A stretch of DNA of 64,000 bases. Origin: Intrasporangium flavum. Its GTDB lineage: Bacteria; Actinomycetota; Actinomycetes; Actinomycetales; Dermatophilaceae. The stretch spans positions 1-64,000 of the forward strand of contig NZ_MLJO01000004.1 in NCBI RefSeq assembly GCF_001956915.1, read 5' to 3'. The notes under the pieces are model-generated. The model had not been told where the DNA came from. It was given only the letters and a program-made list of their open reading frames with translations, and did no database searches. This document shows, piece by piece, positions 15,350-24,005 of the stretch (position 1 is the first letter of the stretch; the number at the start of each line of letters is the position of its first letter). Both the position numbers and the translations under genes were made by a program.

Positions 15350-16837
15350 CTACGTCCAGCCCGCGAGGCGTCCGTCGCGGCTGACCGCGCGGATGCGGTC
15401 GACGGTGCGGCGCCGCACCCGCGAGGTGGCCACGACGAGGAACTGGTCGCCGTGCCGCAGTGTCGTGTGCGGCTCGGGCACGAACCCCTCGCCGCCGCGC
15501 ACGACGAGGGTGACGTTGGCGCCCTTCGGCAGGCGCAGCTCGAAGACCGCGACGCCGTGCAGCCGCGACTCGGCGCCCACCGAGACCTGCACGACGTCCG
15601 CGCCGATCTCGATGAGCGAGGTGGACTCGAGGTCGACGTCGACGGAGTGGACGCCCTCGGTGAGCCCGAGGCGGCGGGCGATCCACGGCAGCGTCGGGCC
15701 CTGCACCACGGTGAAGATGACGACGAGCATGAAGACGAGGTCGAAGATCCACTCGGTGTCGGGCGTGCCGGCCGTGAGGGGCACCGTGGCCAGGACGACC
15801 GGCACGGCCCCGCGCAGGCCCGCCCACGACAGGAACGCCTGCTCGCGCCAGGGCACCCGGAACCACACGGTCGACAGGACCACCGACAGCGGCCGGGCCA
15901 CGAGCAGCAGCACCAGGCCGATGACGACCGCCGGCACGAGCTGCTCGTCGAGGCGGTTCGGGTCGGCGAGCAGGCCGAGGAGCACGAACAGGCCGATCTG
16001 GGCGATCCAGCCGAGCGCGTTGGCGAAGCTCTGTACGGGGGTGCGGTTGGGCAGGCCCATGTTGCCGAGGACGAGCGCCGACAGGTAGGTCGCGAGGAAG
16101 CCGCTGACGTGGATCTGCGCCGCCACGGCGTAGGCGAGCACGGTCAGGGCGACGACGCCGATGGAGAAGAGGGCCGAGGAGCCGCCGGCGACGCGTCGGA
16201 GCAGCTGGCCGCCGAGCCAGCCCACCGCGACGCCCACGACCGCGCCGCCCACCAGCTCGACGCCGGCGTGGAAGAGCAGCATCCACCACGGCTCGCCGTG
16301 GCCACCGGGAACGCCCTGCGCCGCGAAGGCGACGACGAGGATGACGACGGGCGCGTCGTTGAACCCGGACTCGGCCTCGAGCATGCCGGACAGCCGTTTG
16401 GGCAGCGGCACGTTGCGCAGCACGGCGAACACGGCGGCCGCGTCGGTCGAGCTGACGATGGCGCCGACGAGCAGCGAGATGGTCCACGAGAGCGGCAGGA
16501 ACGCGTGGGCCGCCACGGCCACGACGAGCACCGACACGACGACGCCGAGGGTCGCGAGCACCGACGCGGGTGCCACCGACTCGCGGATGTTCTCCCACGA
16601 CGTCGTCAGGCCGCCCTCGGCGAGGATGAGCACGAGGGCCGCGTAGCCGAGCACCCGGGTGATCGACGCGTCGTCGAACTGGATGCCCGCGCCCGCGTTG
16701 CCGAGCACGAGGCCGATGCCGAGGTAGATGAGCAGCGAGGGCAGGCCCGACCGGACCGACAGGCGCACCGCGGCGACCGCGACGAGGAGCACGACCGAAC
16801 CGACGAGGAGCACGCCCGTGAGGTCGTCGAGCGTCAT
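15350..16837 (-). CDS. Potassium/proton antiporter, CPA1/CvrA-NhaP2 type
   Basis: The 495-residue protein has about twelve membrane segments to residue 375, including the conserved ion-site stretch GAIVSSTDAAAVFAVLRN and ESGFNDAPVVILVV. A cytoplasmic TrkA_C/RCK-like domain follows at about residues 385-480, where PKGANVTLVVRGGEGFVPEPHT is visible. It should exchange K+ or Na+ for H+ across the membrane. I start at the ATG at 16837, 30 codons inside the open frame, because that gives an N-terminus right before the first membrane segment. The gene is divergent from the penicillin-acylase-like gene. Confidence 0.88.
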   Translation of the reverse strand: MTLDDLTGVLLVGSVVLLVAVAAVRLSVRSGLPSLLIYLGIGLVLGNAGAGIQFDDASITRVLGYAALVLILAEGGLTTSWENIRESVAPASVLATLGVVVSVLVVAVAAHAFLPLSWTISLLVGAIVSSTDAAAVFAVLRNVPLPKRLSGMLEAESGFNDAPVVILVVAFAAQGVPGGHGEPWWMLLFHAGVELVGGAVVGVAVGWLGGQLLRRVAGGSSALFSIGVVALTVLAYAVAAQIHVSGFLATYLSALVLGNMGLPNRTPVQSFANALGWIAQIGLFVLLGLLADPNRLDEQLVPAVVIGLVLLLVARPLSVVLSTVWFRVPWREQAFLSWAGLRGAVPVVLATVPLTAGTPDTEWIFDLVFMLVVIFTVVQGPTLPWIARRLGLTEGVHSVDVDLESTSLIEIGADVVQVSVGAESRLHGVAVFELRLPKGANVTLVVRGGEGFVPEPHTTLRHGDQFLVVATSRVRRRTVDRIRAVSRDGRLAGWT

Positions 16838-16963
16838 GGTCGACGACGTGATGGACGGCGCTCCGGTCAACGGCGGCTCCTCGGGTTCGGGCCAATCCAA
16901 CCATCCGGTGCCGCCGCGCCGTGGCACGGTCCACGCCGGGTCACCCGTCGGCGGCCGGTGGCC

Positions 16964-16969
16964 TAGGCT
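16964..16969 (+). promoter_or_regulatory. Leaderless -10 element (TAGGCT)
   Basis: TAGGCT ends 6 bases before the GTG start of the acylase gene at 16976, fixing that GTG as the likely start and transcription start. Confidence 0.55.
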
Positions 16970-16975
16970 CGTCGC

Positions 16976-19555
16976 GTGTCACGGTTGAAACGCGCCCGTC
17001 GGATCCTCCTGCTCGTCGCCGTACTCGTCGTCTTCGTGCTCGTCGGGGCCGGCGTCCTGTCGGTGGGCGTGGTGCGGCAGACGTTCCCGCAGACCACCGG
17101 CACCCTGCAGATCGAGGGGCTGAGCAGCTCGGTGTCGGTCAAGCGCGACGACCGCGGCATCCCGACGATCTACGCCGACAACGCCCAGGACCTCTTCCGG
17201 GCGCAGGGCTTCGTCAGCGCGCAGGACCGCTTCTTCGAGATGGACCTGCGCCGCCACGTGACGGCCGGGCGCCTGTCCGAGCTCGTCGGGTCCGGCGGCA
17301 TCGACAGCGACAAGGTCATCCGCACCATGGGGTGGCGACGGGTCGCGGAGGCCGAGCTGCCCAAGCTCGCGCCCGAGACGCGTCAGTACCTGCAGGCCTA
17401 CGCCGACGGCGTCAACGCCTACATCAAGCAGGCGGAGTCCCCGGAGAAGATGTCGCTGGAGTACACCTTCCTGCGGCGCACCAACCCCGGCTACCGCGTC
17501 GAGCCGTGGACGCCGGTCGACTCCCTCGCGTGGCTCAAGGCGATGGCCTGGGACCTGCGCGGTGACTACAACGACGAGCTGGCCCGCGCGCGCCTCTCGC
17601 GCAACCGCAACCTCAAGCAGATCCAGCTGCTCTACCCGCCCTACCCCTACGACCGCAACCAGCCGATCCTGTCCGCCGACGACTGGCAGCCGGCCGCCGC
17701 CCAGCAGGCCGCGAGCATCGAGCCCCCGGCCCTGAAGCAGCTGCGCGGCACGGACGGGCGGCACGCCGTCGACACCGCGCTCGCCGCGCTCGAGGCGGTG
17801 CCCGCGAGCCTCGGCCGCGGGTCCGACATCGGCTCCAACTCGTGGGTCGTCTCCGGCTCGCGCACGACCACGGGCAAGCCGCTGCTCGCCAACGACCCCC
17901 ACCTGGGCCTGTCGATCCCGAGCGTCTGGAGCCAGGTCAACCTCCAGTGCCGCACCGTGTCGGAGGCGTGCCCGTTCCGCGTGTCGGGCTTCACCTTCTC
18001 CGGCGTGCCCGGCGTCGTCATCGGCCACAACGACAAGGTCGCGTGGGGCATGACGAACCTCGGACCCGACGTCACCGACTTCTACCTCGAGCAGACGAGC
18101 GGCGACACCTATCTGCGCGACGGCAAGCACGAGCCGGTGCGCACCCGCGACGAGACGATCAAGGTGGCCGGCGGCCCCGACGTCACCATCACGGTGCGCG
18201 GCACGGCCCACGGCCCGATCATGAGCGACGTCGTGCCCTCCATCGACGACGCCGGCGACCGGCTCGCCGTCCGTGGCGCCGCCCAGACCAACCGATTCGC
18301 CGTCTCGCTGGCGTGGACCGCGCTGACGCCGGGCACGACGGGCGATGCGATCTTCGCGCTCAACAAGGCGCAGGGCTGGGACGACTTCCGCAAGGCCGCG
18401 GCGCTGTTCACCGTGCCGTCGCAGAACCTCGTCTACGCCGACACCGAGGGCCACATCGGCTACCAGTCCCCGGGCCGCATCCCGGTGCGCCGCTCGGCCA
18501 CGCCCGGCTCGCCCCCCGGCTACTGGCCGGCGCCCGGCTGGGACAGCCAGTGGGACTGGAAGGGCTACGTGCCCTTCGAGGACCTCCCGCACACCTTCGA
18601 CCCGCCGGAGGGCTTCGTCGTCACCGCCAACCAGGCCGTGACCGCCAGCCCCGAGCCGTTCCTGACGAGCGAGTGGGACTACGGCTTCCGCGCCCAGCGG
18701 ATCCGCACCCTGGTCGGGGGCGCGGCGAAGGTCTCGCCCGAGCTCATGGCGCAGGTGCAGGGCGACGTCCGCAACACCTACGCGCCCTCGCTCGTCGAGC
18801 GGCTGCTCGCGGTGCAGGTCGACGACTTCACCGGCCAGGCGCAGCGCCTGCTCCGCGACTGGGACGGCAGCCAGCCGGGCGACAAGTCGCGCGACTCGGC
18901 CGCGGCCGCCTACTACAACGCGGTGTGGAAGCACCTGCTCGAGTACACCTTCGACGAGCTGCCGCCGGAGATCGCCCCCGACGGCGGGAGCCGCTGGATG
19001 GTCGTCGTCGAGCAGCTGATGAAGGACCCCAAGAACGACTGGTGGGACGACAAGACGACGCCGGGGCTCACCGAGGGTCGTGACGAGATCCTCAAGCGGG
19101 CCCTCGTCGAGGCGCGCCTCGACCTCGCCCGCGAGCTCGGCAAGGTGCCCTCGACGTGGCGCTGGGGCCGGCTGCACCAGCTCGACCTCAAGCACCCCGT
19201 CATGGGCGACCCGTCGGTGCCCCAGGTGGTGCGCGGCCTCTTCGACCGCGGCGGCATCGAGCTCGGCGGCGGCAACTCCATCGTCAACGCCAACTCTTGG
19301 AACGCCTCCGAGCCCGGCTACGGCGTCACGACCGGCCCCTCGATGAGGATGGTCGTCGACCTGTCGAACCTCGACGCGTCGACGTGGGTCAACTCGACCG
19401 GCCAGTCCGGGCACGCCTACCAGGACCACTACTCCGACCAGATCGACGCGTGGGCCGCGAACGAGGCGTTCCCGTGGCCGTTCTCCCAGGGCGCGGTCTC
19501 CGAGGCCACCGACGACGAGCTGACGCTCGTGCCGCCGGGCACGCCCCAGCCCTGA
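16976..19555 (+). CDS. Penicillin acylase family (Ntn-hydrolase) protein, membrane-anchored precursor
   Basis: The 859-residue precursor has a basic N-terminus and one hydrophobic segment at residues 10-33 that can act as a signal or anchor. The alpha-subunit region carries DRGIPTIYADNAQDLFRAQG and SAQDRFFEMDLRRHVTAGRLSELVG. The autocatalytic site is SDIGSNSWVVSG: cleavage before Ser287 would free the N-terminal nucleophile of the beta subunit, followed by LLANDPHLGLS. Such enzymes hydrolyse amides such as beta-lactam side chains, acyl-homoserine lactones or cyclic lipopeptides, so the substrate here is unknown. Length fits the family, and all key motifs are intact. It acts outside the cytoplasm. 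Confidence 0.9.
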   Translation: MSRLKRARRILLLVAVLVVFVLVGAGVLSVGVVRQTFPQTTGTLQIEGLSSSVSVKRDDRGIPTIYADNAQDLFRAQGFVSAQDRFFEMDLRRHVTAGRLSELVGSGGIDSDKVIRTMGWRRVAEAELPKLAPETRQYLQAYADGVNAYIKQAESPEKMSLEYTFLRRTNPGYRVEPWTPVDSLAWLKAMAWDLRGDYNDELARARLSRNRNLKQIQLLYPPYPYDRNQPILSADDWQPAAAQQAASIEPPALKQLRGTDGRHAVDTALAALEAVPASLGRGSDIGSNSWVVSGSRTTTGKPLLANDPHLGLSIPSVWSQVNLQCRTVSEACPFRVSGFTFSGVPGVVIGHNDKVAWGMTNLGPDVTDFYLEQTSGDTYLRDGKHEPVRTRDETIKVAGGPDVTITVRGTAHGPIMSDVVPSIDDAGDRLAVRGAAQTNRFAVSLAWTALTPGTTGDAIFALNKAQGWDDFRKAAALFTVPSQNLVYADTEGHIGYQSPGRIPVRRSATPGSPPGYWPAPGWDSQWDWKGYVPFEDLPHTFDPPEGFVVTANQAVTASPEPFLTSEWDYGFRAQRIRTLVGGAAKVSPELMAQVQGDVRNTYAPSLVERLLAVQVDDFTGQAQRLLRDWDGSQPGDKSRDSAAAAYYNAVWKHLLEYTFDELPPEIAPDGGSRWMVVVEQLMKDPKNDWWDDKTTPGLTEGRDEILKRALVEARLDLARELGKVPSTWRWGRLHQLDLKHPVMGDPSVPQVVRGLFDRGGIELGGGNSIVNANSWNASEPGYGVTTGPSMRMVVDLSNLDASTWVNSTGQSGHAYQDHYSDQIDAWAANEAFPWPFSQGAVSEATDDELTLVPPGTPQP

Positions 19556-19600
19556 GCCGTCGGTCCTGAGCCGTCGACCCGGACGCGTCGGACCTGCCGT

Positions 19601-20206
19601 TCAGCGGAGCAGGACGACGCGTCCGGTGGTCGTGACCCAGCCGTCGACCGGCTGGTCGTGCGCGTCGCGCGGCAGGTCGGACTCGCTTGCCTCGCCCTCG
19701 TGCAGCAGCGTGATGACGAGCGCACCCGGCGCCCGGTGGAGCAGGGCCCGGTCGTAGCAGCCGCCGCCCTGGCCCAGGCGCGTGCCGTGGCGGTCGACCG
19801 ACAGGCCCGGCGTCACGACGACGCCGCACGTGGCCAGGGCGTCCTCGCCGAGCCAGGCCGCGCGCTCGGCGTCGGTGGGCTCGCGCCGCAGCCGGCGCAC
19901 GACCGACGCGTCGGCCCGCGCGCCGCGGACCGCGTGCCGCCACTGCAGCGCGTAGTCGTCAAGGACCACGGGTACGAGCACCTCGTGACCGGTATCCAGC
20001 AACTCCTCGACGAGCGGCCCGGTGGGCGGCTCGTCCGGCAGCGACTCGTACACGGCGACCCGCGCACCCGCGGGCACGAGCGGCAGGACGGCGCGCGCGA
20101 GCGCGGCGCCGGCGTCCTCGAGCCCGGCGGCGTCGAGCGCGGCGGCGACCGAGCGACGCCGGAGGCGGGCCGCGTGACGCACCTCACGTTTGTCCGGCCC
20201 GGTCAC
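19601..20206 (-). CDS. 5-formyltetrahydrofolate cyclo-ligase
   Basis: The 201-residue enzyme uses ATP to convert 5-formyl-THF to 5,10-methenyl-THF in the one-carbon pool. The N-terminal KREVRHAARLRRR is the usual basic folate/nucleotide-binding start, and the family signature GTRLGQGGGCYDRAL lies near residue 140. I use the GTG at 20206 because it overlaps, as GTGA, the stop of a 16-codon ORF starting at 20253 that has its own -10 element; an upstream GTG at 20251 would also be in frame. Gene order (divergent from the UDP-glucose and moeA genes) matches mycobacterial Rv0992c-galU-moeA1. Translation may depend on the short upstream ORF. Confidence 0.9.
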   Translation of the reverse strand: MTGPDKREVRHAARLRRRSVAAALDAAGLEDAGAALARAVLPLVPAGARVAVYESLPDEPPTGPLVEELLDTGHEVLVPVVLDDYALQWRHAVRGARADASVVRRLRREPTDAERAAWLGEDALATCGVVVTPGLSVDRHGTRLGQGGGCYDRALLHRAPGALVITLLHEGEASESDLPRDAHDQPVDGWVTTTGRVVLLR

Positions 20207-20253
20207 GTGCGGGCCCACAGCGGGCACTTCTCCTGCTCTCGGCTGCCGCACAT
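20203..20253 (-). CDS. 16-codon leaderless upstream ORF coupled to the 5-FCL gene
   Basis: An ATG at 20253 opens a 16-codon ORF that encodes a peptide starting MCGSREQEKC, with two cysteines, ending at TGA. The TGA overlaps the GTG of the 5-FCL gene (bases 20203-20206). TACGAT at 20261-20266 is 7 bases upstream of the ATG, as for other leaderless starts here. It could couple translation or sense cysteine. The ORF is too short for protein homology, so only its position supports it. Confidence 0.45.
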   Translation of the reverse strand: MCGSREQEKCPLWART

Positions 20254-20260
20254 GCGGCCC

Positions 20261-20266
20261 ATCGTA
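20261..20266 (-). promoter_or_regulatory. -10 element (TACGAT) of the upstream ORF and 5-FCL gene
   Basis: TACGAT is 7 bases upstream of the ATG at 20253 on the minus strand. It overlaps by two bases the plus-strand TAAGGT element at 20265-20270, so the two divergent promoters share bases. Confidence 0.5.
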
Positions 20267-20270
20267 AGGT
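20265..20270 (+). promoter_or_regulatory. -10 element (TAAGGT) of the UGPase-Glp fusion gene
   Basis: TAAGGT ends 7 bases before the ATG at 20278. AAGG within it could also be read as a weak ribosome-binding site, so a leaderless or a short-leader start is possible. Confidence 0.45.
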
Positions 20271-20277
20271 GATGCCC

Positions 20278-22920
20278 ATGAGTGACCAGGGGCTGCGCGC
20301 GTCGGTCGAGCTGATGGAGCGACGAGGCCTCGGGCCCGAGGCCATCAAGGTCTTCGAGTACTACTACGAACAGCTCGAGGGTGGCGCCCAGGGCACCATC
20401 CCGGAGGACTCCATCGAGCCGCTCGGGCAGGTCACCGAGCTGCGCAAGGTGTCGGTCACCGACGAGGAGGCGCGCAACGCGCTGTCCCAGACCGCCGTCA
20501 TCAAGCTCAACGGCGGCCTCGGCACCGGCATGGGCATGACGGGCGCCAAGTCGGCCCTCGACGTCAAGGACGGCCTGACCTTCCTCGACATCATCGCCAA
20601 GCAGGTCCTCGCGCTGCGCGAGCGGTGGGACGTCGAGCTGCCGCTCGTGCTCATGAACAGCTTCCGCACCCACGACGAGTCGCTGCGGATCCTCGAGAAG
20701 TACGACAGCCTGCCCGTCGAGGGCCTGCCGCTCGACTTCATCCAGAACGCCGAGCCGAAGCTGCGCCCGGGCGACCTCACGCCGGTCCAGTGGCCCGAGG
20801 ACCCCGAGCTCGAGTGGTGCCCGCCCGGCCACGGCGACGTCTACGTCTCGCTCGTCACCTCCGGCGTCCTCGACGCGCTGCTGGCCAAGGGCATCCGCTA
20901 CGCGTTCCTGTCCAACTCCGACAACCTCGGCGCGACGTGCGACCCCGACGTCGCGGCCTGGATGGTCGAGCGCGGGCTGCCGTACGTCGCCGAGGTGTGC
21001 AAGCGCACCAAGAGCGACCGCAAGGGCGGCCACCTCGCGGTCCGCCGCTCCGACGGGCGGATCGTGCTGCGCGACACCGCGATGGTCGCCGAGGGCGAGG
21101 AGCGCTACTTCCGCGACATCCGCCGGCACAGCACCTTCAACGCGAACAACGTGTGGATCGACCTCGAGGTGCTCCGCGAGCGGATGACCGCCCGCCAGGG
21201 CGTCCTCGGCCTGCCGATCATCGTCAACCACAAGAACGTCGACCCCGCCGACCCCACCTCGCCCGAGGTCATCCAGATGGAGTCGGCCATGGGCACGGCC
21301 ATCGAGGTGTTCGAGGGCAGCGAGGCGATCCTCGTGCCGCGCACCCGGTTCCGGCCGGTCAAGACGACCAACGACCTGCTCGTCATCCGCTCCGACTTCT
21401 TCGCCCTCGACGAGAGCTTCCACGTCGTGCAGACCGCCGAGGGGCCCGAGCCGTACGTCGACCTCGACTCCGCCTACCGGTTCGTGCCCGGCTTCGAGAA
21501 GCGCTTCCCGTACGGCGTGCCGTCGATGAAGGAGTGCACGAGCCTGCGCGTCATCGGCGACCCGGTGTTCGGGCGCAACGTCCGGTGCGTCGGCGAGGTC
21601 CTCATCGACGGCTACCGCCGCGTCCTCGACGACGCCGTGCTCGGCGAGCCCGTGGTCGCCACGCCGGAGCCGGTCGAGGGCCGCGGCGACGTCCGGTCGG
21701 TCGACGAGCACCTGCGCGCCATCCTCTCGACGCTCGAGCCGATGCCGAGGGAGTGGACGCCGCTCACCGAGTCGCTCGGGCTCGTCGTGGCCCGCGACGT
21801 CCGCGCCCGCGTCGACCTGCCGCGCTTCGACAACTCCTCGATGGACGGCTACGCCGTGCAGTCCGCCTCGCTCGAGGGCGCCGACGCCGCTCCTGTCCGG
21901 CTGCGGATCGTCGGCGAGGTGGCCGCCGGCGACGACCCGGCCTTCGAGGTCGGGCCGGGGGAGGCCGCGCGCATCATGACCGGCGCGCCCCTGCCGGCCG
22001 GGGCCGACGCCGTCGTCAAGGTCGAGGACACCGACGCCGCCGCGTCCGGCGAGGTCGAGTGCCGCGCGTCCGTGGCGGCCGGCACCTTCGTGCGGCCCGT
22101 GGGCGACGACGTGCGCAGCGGGGCGGTCATCGTCTCGGCCGGCGAGGTCGTCGGGGCTCGCACCATCGCCCTGCTCGCGGCGTGCGGGTACGCCGAGGTG
22201 GAGGTGCACCGGCGCCCGCGCGTCGTCGTCATGTCGACCGGCTCCGAGCTCGTCGAACCCGGACGGCCTCTGGGAGCCGGGCAGATCCACGACTCCAACT
22301 CCTCGATGCTCTGGGCCGCGGCGGTGTCCGCCGGGGCCTCGGCCGAGATCCGCCAGGCCGTGGGCGACTCCGAGGACGAGCTGCTCGAGCAGCTCAACGT
22401 GGCGGTCAAGGACGCCGACATCGTCGTGACGAGCGGCGGGGTGTCGATGGGTGCCTACGACGTCGTCAAGAGCGCGCTGGCCTCGCGCGGCGTCGACTTC
22501 GTCAAGGTCGCCATGCAGCCGGGCAAGCCGCAGGGCTACGGGATGCTCGAGGCGCCCGACGGCCGGCGCGTCCCGATCTTCACGCTGCCGGGCAACCCGG
22601 TGTCCTCGTTCGTTTCCTTCGAGGTGTTCGTACGGCCGGCCCTGCGCCGCCTCATGCGCCTGACGCCGGAGAAGCGCCGGATGCGCCCGGCCACGCTCAT
22701 CTCGGGCGTCACCTCGTTCGAGGGCCGGCGCCAGTTCGGCCGCGCCGTCGTGTCCCGCTCGGCCGAGGGCACGCTCGTCGCGGTGCCGGTGGCCGGCCAG
22801 GGGTCGCACTTCGTCGCCGACCTCTCGCGGGCCAACGCCCTGTTCATCGTGCCCGAGGACGTCACCGAGCTCGTCGCCGGCGAGGTCGTCGACGTCCTGG
22901 TGCTGGACCGGGAGGGCTGA
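20278..22920 (+). CDS. Fusion of UDPGP-type UTP-glucose-1-phosphate uridylyltransferase and MoeA/Glp molybdotransferase
   Basis: One 880-residue reading frame holds two complete enzymes. Residues 1-458 are a eukaryotic-type UDPGP uridylyltransferase with AVIKLNGGLGTGMGMTGAKS near residues 73-92, SNSDNLGAT and NHKNVDP, making UDP-glucose. Residues about 470-880 are MoeA/gephyrin-like, with DNSSMDGYAV near 518, TGAPLPAGADAVVKVED, TSGGVSMGAYDVVK near 718 and PGNPVSSFVSFEVF near 771; it inserts molybdate into molybdopterin. The linker (about 15 residues, TPEPVEGRGD) contains no stop. Valine codons GTG at 21637 and 21652 could act as internal starts for a separate MoeA part. moaC, mog, a RimJ-like gene and sepX follow. 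Glp-SepX/GlpR pairing in cell division is known in Corynebacterium; fusion to UGPase is unusual. Confidence 0.9.
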   Translation: MSDQGLRASVELMERRGLGPEAIKVFEYYYEQLEGGAQGTIPEDSIEPLGQVTELRKVSVTDEEARNALSQTAVIKLNGGLGTGMGMTGAKSALDVKDGLTFLDIIAKQVLALRERWDVELPLVLMNSFRTHDESLRILEKYDSLPVEGLPLDFIQNAEPKLRPGDLTPVQWPEDPELEWCPPGHGDVYVSLVTSGVLDALLAKGIRYAFLSNSDNLGATCDPDVAAWMVERGLPYVAEVCKRTKSDRKGGHLAVRRSDGRIVLRDTAMVAEGEERYFRDIRRHSTFNANNVWIDLEVLRERMTARQGVLGLPIIVNHKNVDPADPTSPEVIQMESAMGTAIEVFEGSEAILVPRTRFRPVKTTNDLLVIRSDFFALDESFHVVQTAEGPEPYVDLDSAYRFVPGFEKRFPYGVPSMKECTSLRVIGDPVFGRNVRCVGEVLIDGYRRVLDDAVLGEPVVATPEPVEGRGDVRSVDEHLRAILSTLEPMPREWTPLTESLGLVVARDVRARVDLPRFDNSSMDGYAVQSASLEGADAAPVRLRIVGEVAAGDDPAFEVGPGEAARIMTGAPLPAGADAVVKVEDTDAAASGEVECRASVAAGTFVRPVGDDVRSGAVIVSAGEVVGARTIALLAACGYAEVEVHRRPRVVVMSTGSELVEPGRPLGAGQIHDSNSSMLWAAAVSAGASAEIRQAVGDSEDELLEQLNVAVKDADIVVTSGGVSMGAYDVVKSALASRGVDFVKVAMQPGKPQGYGMLEAPDGRRVPIFTLPGNPVSSFVSFEVFVRPALRRLMRLTPEKRRMRPATLISGVTSFEGRRQFGRAVVSRSAEGTLVAVPVAGQGSHFVADLSRANALFIVPEDVTELVAGEVVDVLVLDREG

Positions 22921-22921
22921 G

Positions 22922-23440
22922 GTGGCCGCGGACCCCGACGCGACCCCCGGCGTCCCCGACGCGTCCGACGCGCCCGGTGGGCTGACGCACGTCCGCGCGG
23001 ACGGCAGCGCGCACATGGTCGACGTCTCGGCCAAGGCCGTCACCGCGCGCGAGGCGAGCGCGGCCGGACGCGTCCTGCTCTCTGCCGCAGCGGTGTCCGC
23101 GCTCCGCGACGGCGTCGTGCCCAAGGGCGACGCGCTCGCCGTGGCCCGCATCGCCGGCATCCAGGCGGTCAAGCGCACCCCCGAGCTCATCCCGCTCGCG
23201 CACCCGATCGCGGTGCACGGCGTCGCGGTCGACCTCACCGTCGCCGACGACGGCGTCGACGTCACCGCCACGGTGCGCACCGCCGACCGCACCGGCATCG
23301 AGATGGAGGCGCTCACGGCCGTCGCCGTCGCCGCCCTCGCCCTCATCGACATGGTCAAGGCGGTCGACAAGCACGCCCGCATCACCGACGTCCGCGTCAC
23401 GGCCAAGTCCGGTGGCCGGTCGGGGGACTGGCATGAGTGA
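22922..23440 (+). CDS. moaC: Cyclic pyranopterin monophosphate synthase MoaC
   Basis: The 172-residue enzyme converts the MoaA product into cyclic pyranopterin monophosphate, the first stable step of molybdenum cofactor synthesis. Motifs are HMVDVSAKAVTAREASAAGR, KGDALAVARIAGIQAVKRT, the PLAHPI active-site segment, and RTGIEMEALTAVAVAALALIDMVKAVDK. About 20 N-terminal residues are extra. The GTG start is 1 base after the fusion-gene stop, so the genes are tightly coupled. It overlaps mog by 8 bases. MoaA and MoaE/D are not in this window. Confidence 0.95.
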   Translation: MAADPDATPGVPDASDAPGGLTHVRADGSAHMVDVSAKAVTAREASAAGRVLLSAAAVSALRDGVVPKGDALAVARIAGIQAVKRTPELIPLAHPIAVHGVAVDLTVADDGVDVTATVRTADRTGIEMEALTAVAVAALALIDMVKAVDKHARITDVRVTAKSGGRSGDWHE

Positions 23441-23933
23441 CGCGTCGGCGATCGGCCGCGGCCGGCGCGCCGTCGTGGTCACGGCCTCCACCCGGGCCGC
23501 CGCCGGCGTCTACCCCGACCGGTCCGGACCGGTCATCGTCGAGCGGCTGCGCGCGTGGGGGTTCGAGGTGGGCCACCCCTTCGTCGTGCCCGACGGCGAC
23601 GAGTTCGGCTGGGAGCTGCGCGACGTGCTCGCGAGCGAGCCCGACCTCGTGCTGACCACCGGCGGCACGGGCCTGACGCCCACCGACGTCACGCCCGAGC
23701 AGACCGCGCCCCTCCTCGACCGCCTCGTGCCGGGGGTCGCCGAGGCGATCCGGGCGGCCGGCGTCGCCAAGGGCGTGCCCACGGCGATGCTCTCGCGCGG
23801 GCTCGTCGGTGTCGCGGGGCAGACCTTCGTGGCCAACCTGCCCGGCTCGCGAGGCGGGGTCGTCGACGCCCTCGACGTGCTCGAGCAGGTCCTCGGACAC
23901 GCGCTCGACCAGATCCCCGGCAGTGACCACTGA
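23433..23933 (+). CDS. mog: Molybdopterin adenylyltransferase / MogA-MoaB family
   Basis: The 166-residue protein adenylates molybdopterin to prepare it for molybdate insertion by MoeA. The TTGGTGLTPTDVTPEQT motif (residues 78-94) and LPGSRGGVVDALDVLEQVLGHALDQI are typical of MogA/MoaB. I start at the ATG at 23433, which overlaps the moaC stop by 8 bases. The open frame extends upstream to 23412, but those residues are not conserved. Together with MoaC and the MoeA half of the fusion, it makes a contiguous cofactor module. MoaB-type homologues may be inactive, so enzyme activity is inferred. Confidence 0.88.
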   Translation: MSDASAIGRGRRAVVVTASTRAAAGVYPDRSGPVIVERLRAWGFEVGHPFVVPDGDEFGWELRDVLASEPDLVLTTGGTGLTPTDVTPEQTAPLLDRLVPGVAEAIRAAGVAKGVPTAMLSRGLVGVAGQTFVANLPGSRGGVVDALDVLEQVLGHALDQIPGSDH

Positions 23934-24005
23934 CCGGCCCGGGCCTCGGCGTGTGCAGCCGTGTCGGCAGCCGTGCCTGCGGCCGTGCCTGCAGCGAGGC
24001 TCGCG

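Noticed and set aside
13904-16966. 1020-codon plus-strand frame opposite mtnP, FmdB and antiporter genes
   Set aside because: The three minus-strand genes have intact domains; this frame is Arg/Asp/His-rich and shows no motif.
20203-23406. Long minus-strand open frame opposite the UGPase-Glp fusion
   Set aside because: Composition is shadow-like; only its last 16 codons form the leaderless uORF with a promoter of its own.
23412-23432. Upstream start for mog
   Set aside because: The seven additional codons are not conserved in MogA and have no ribosome-binding site; the ATG at 23433 fits the overlap with moaC.
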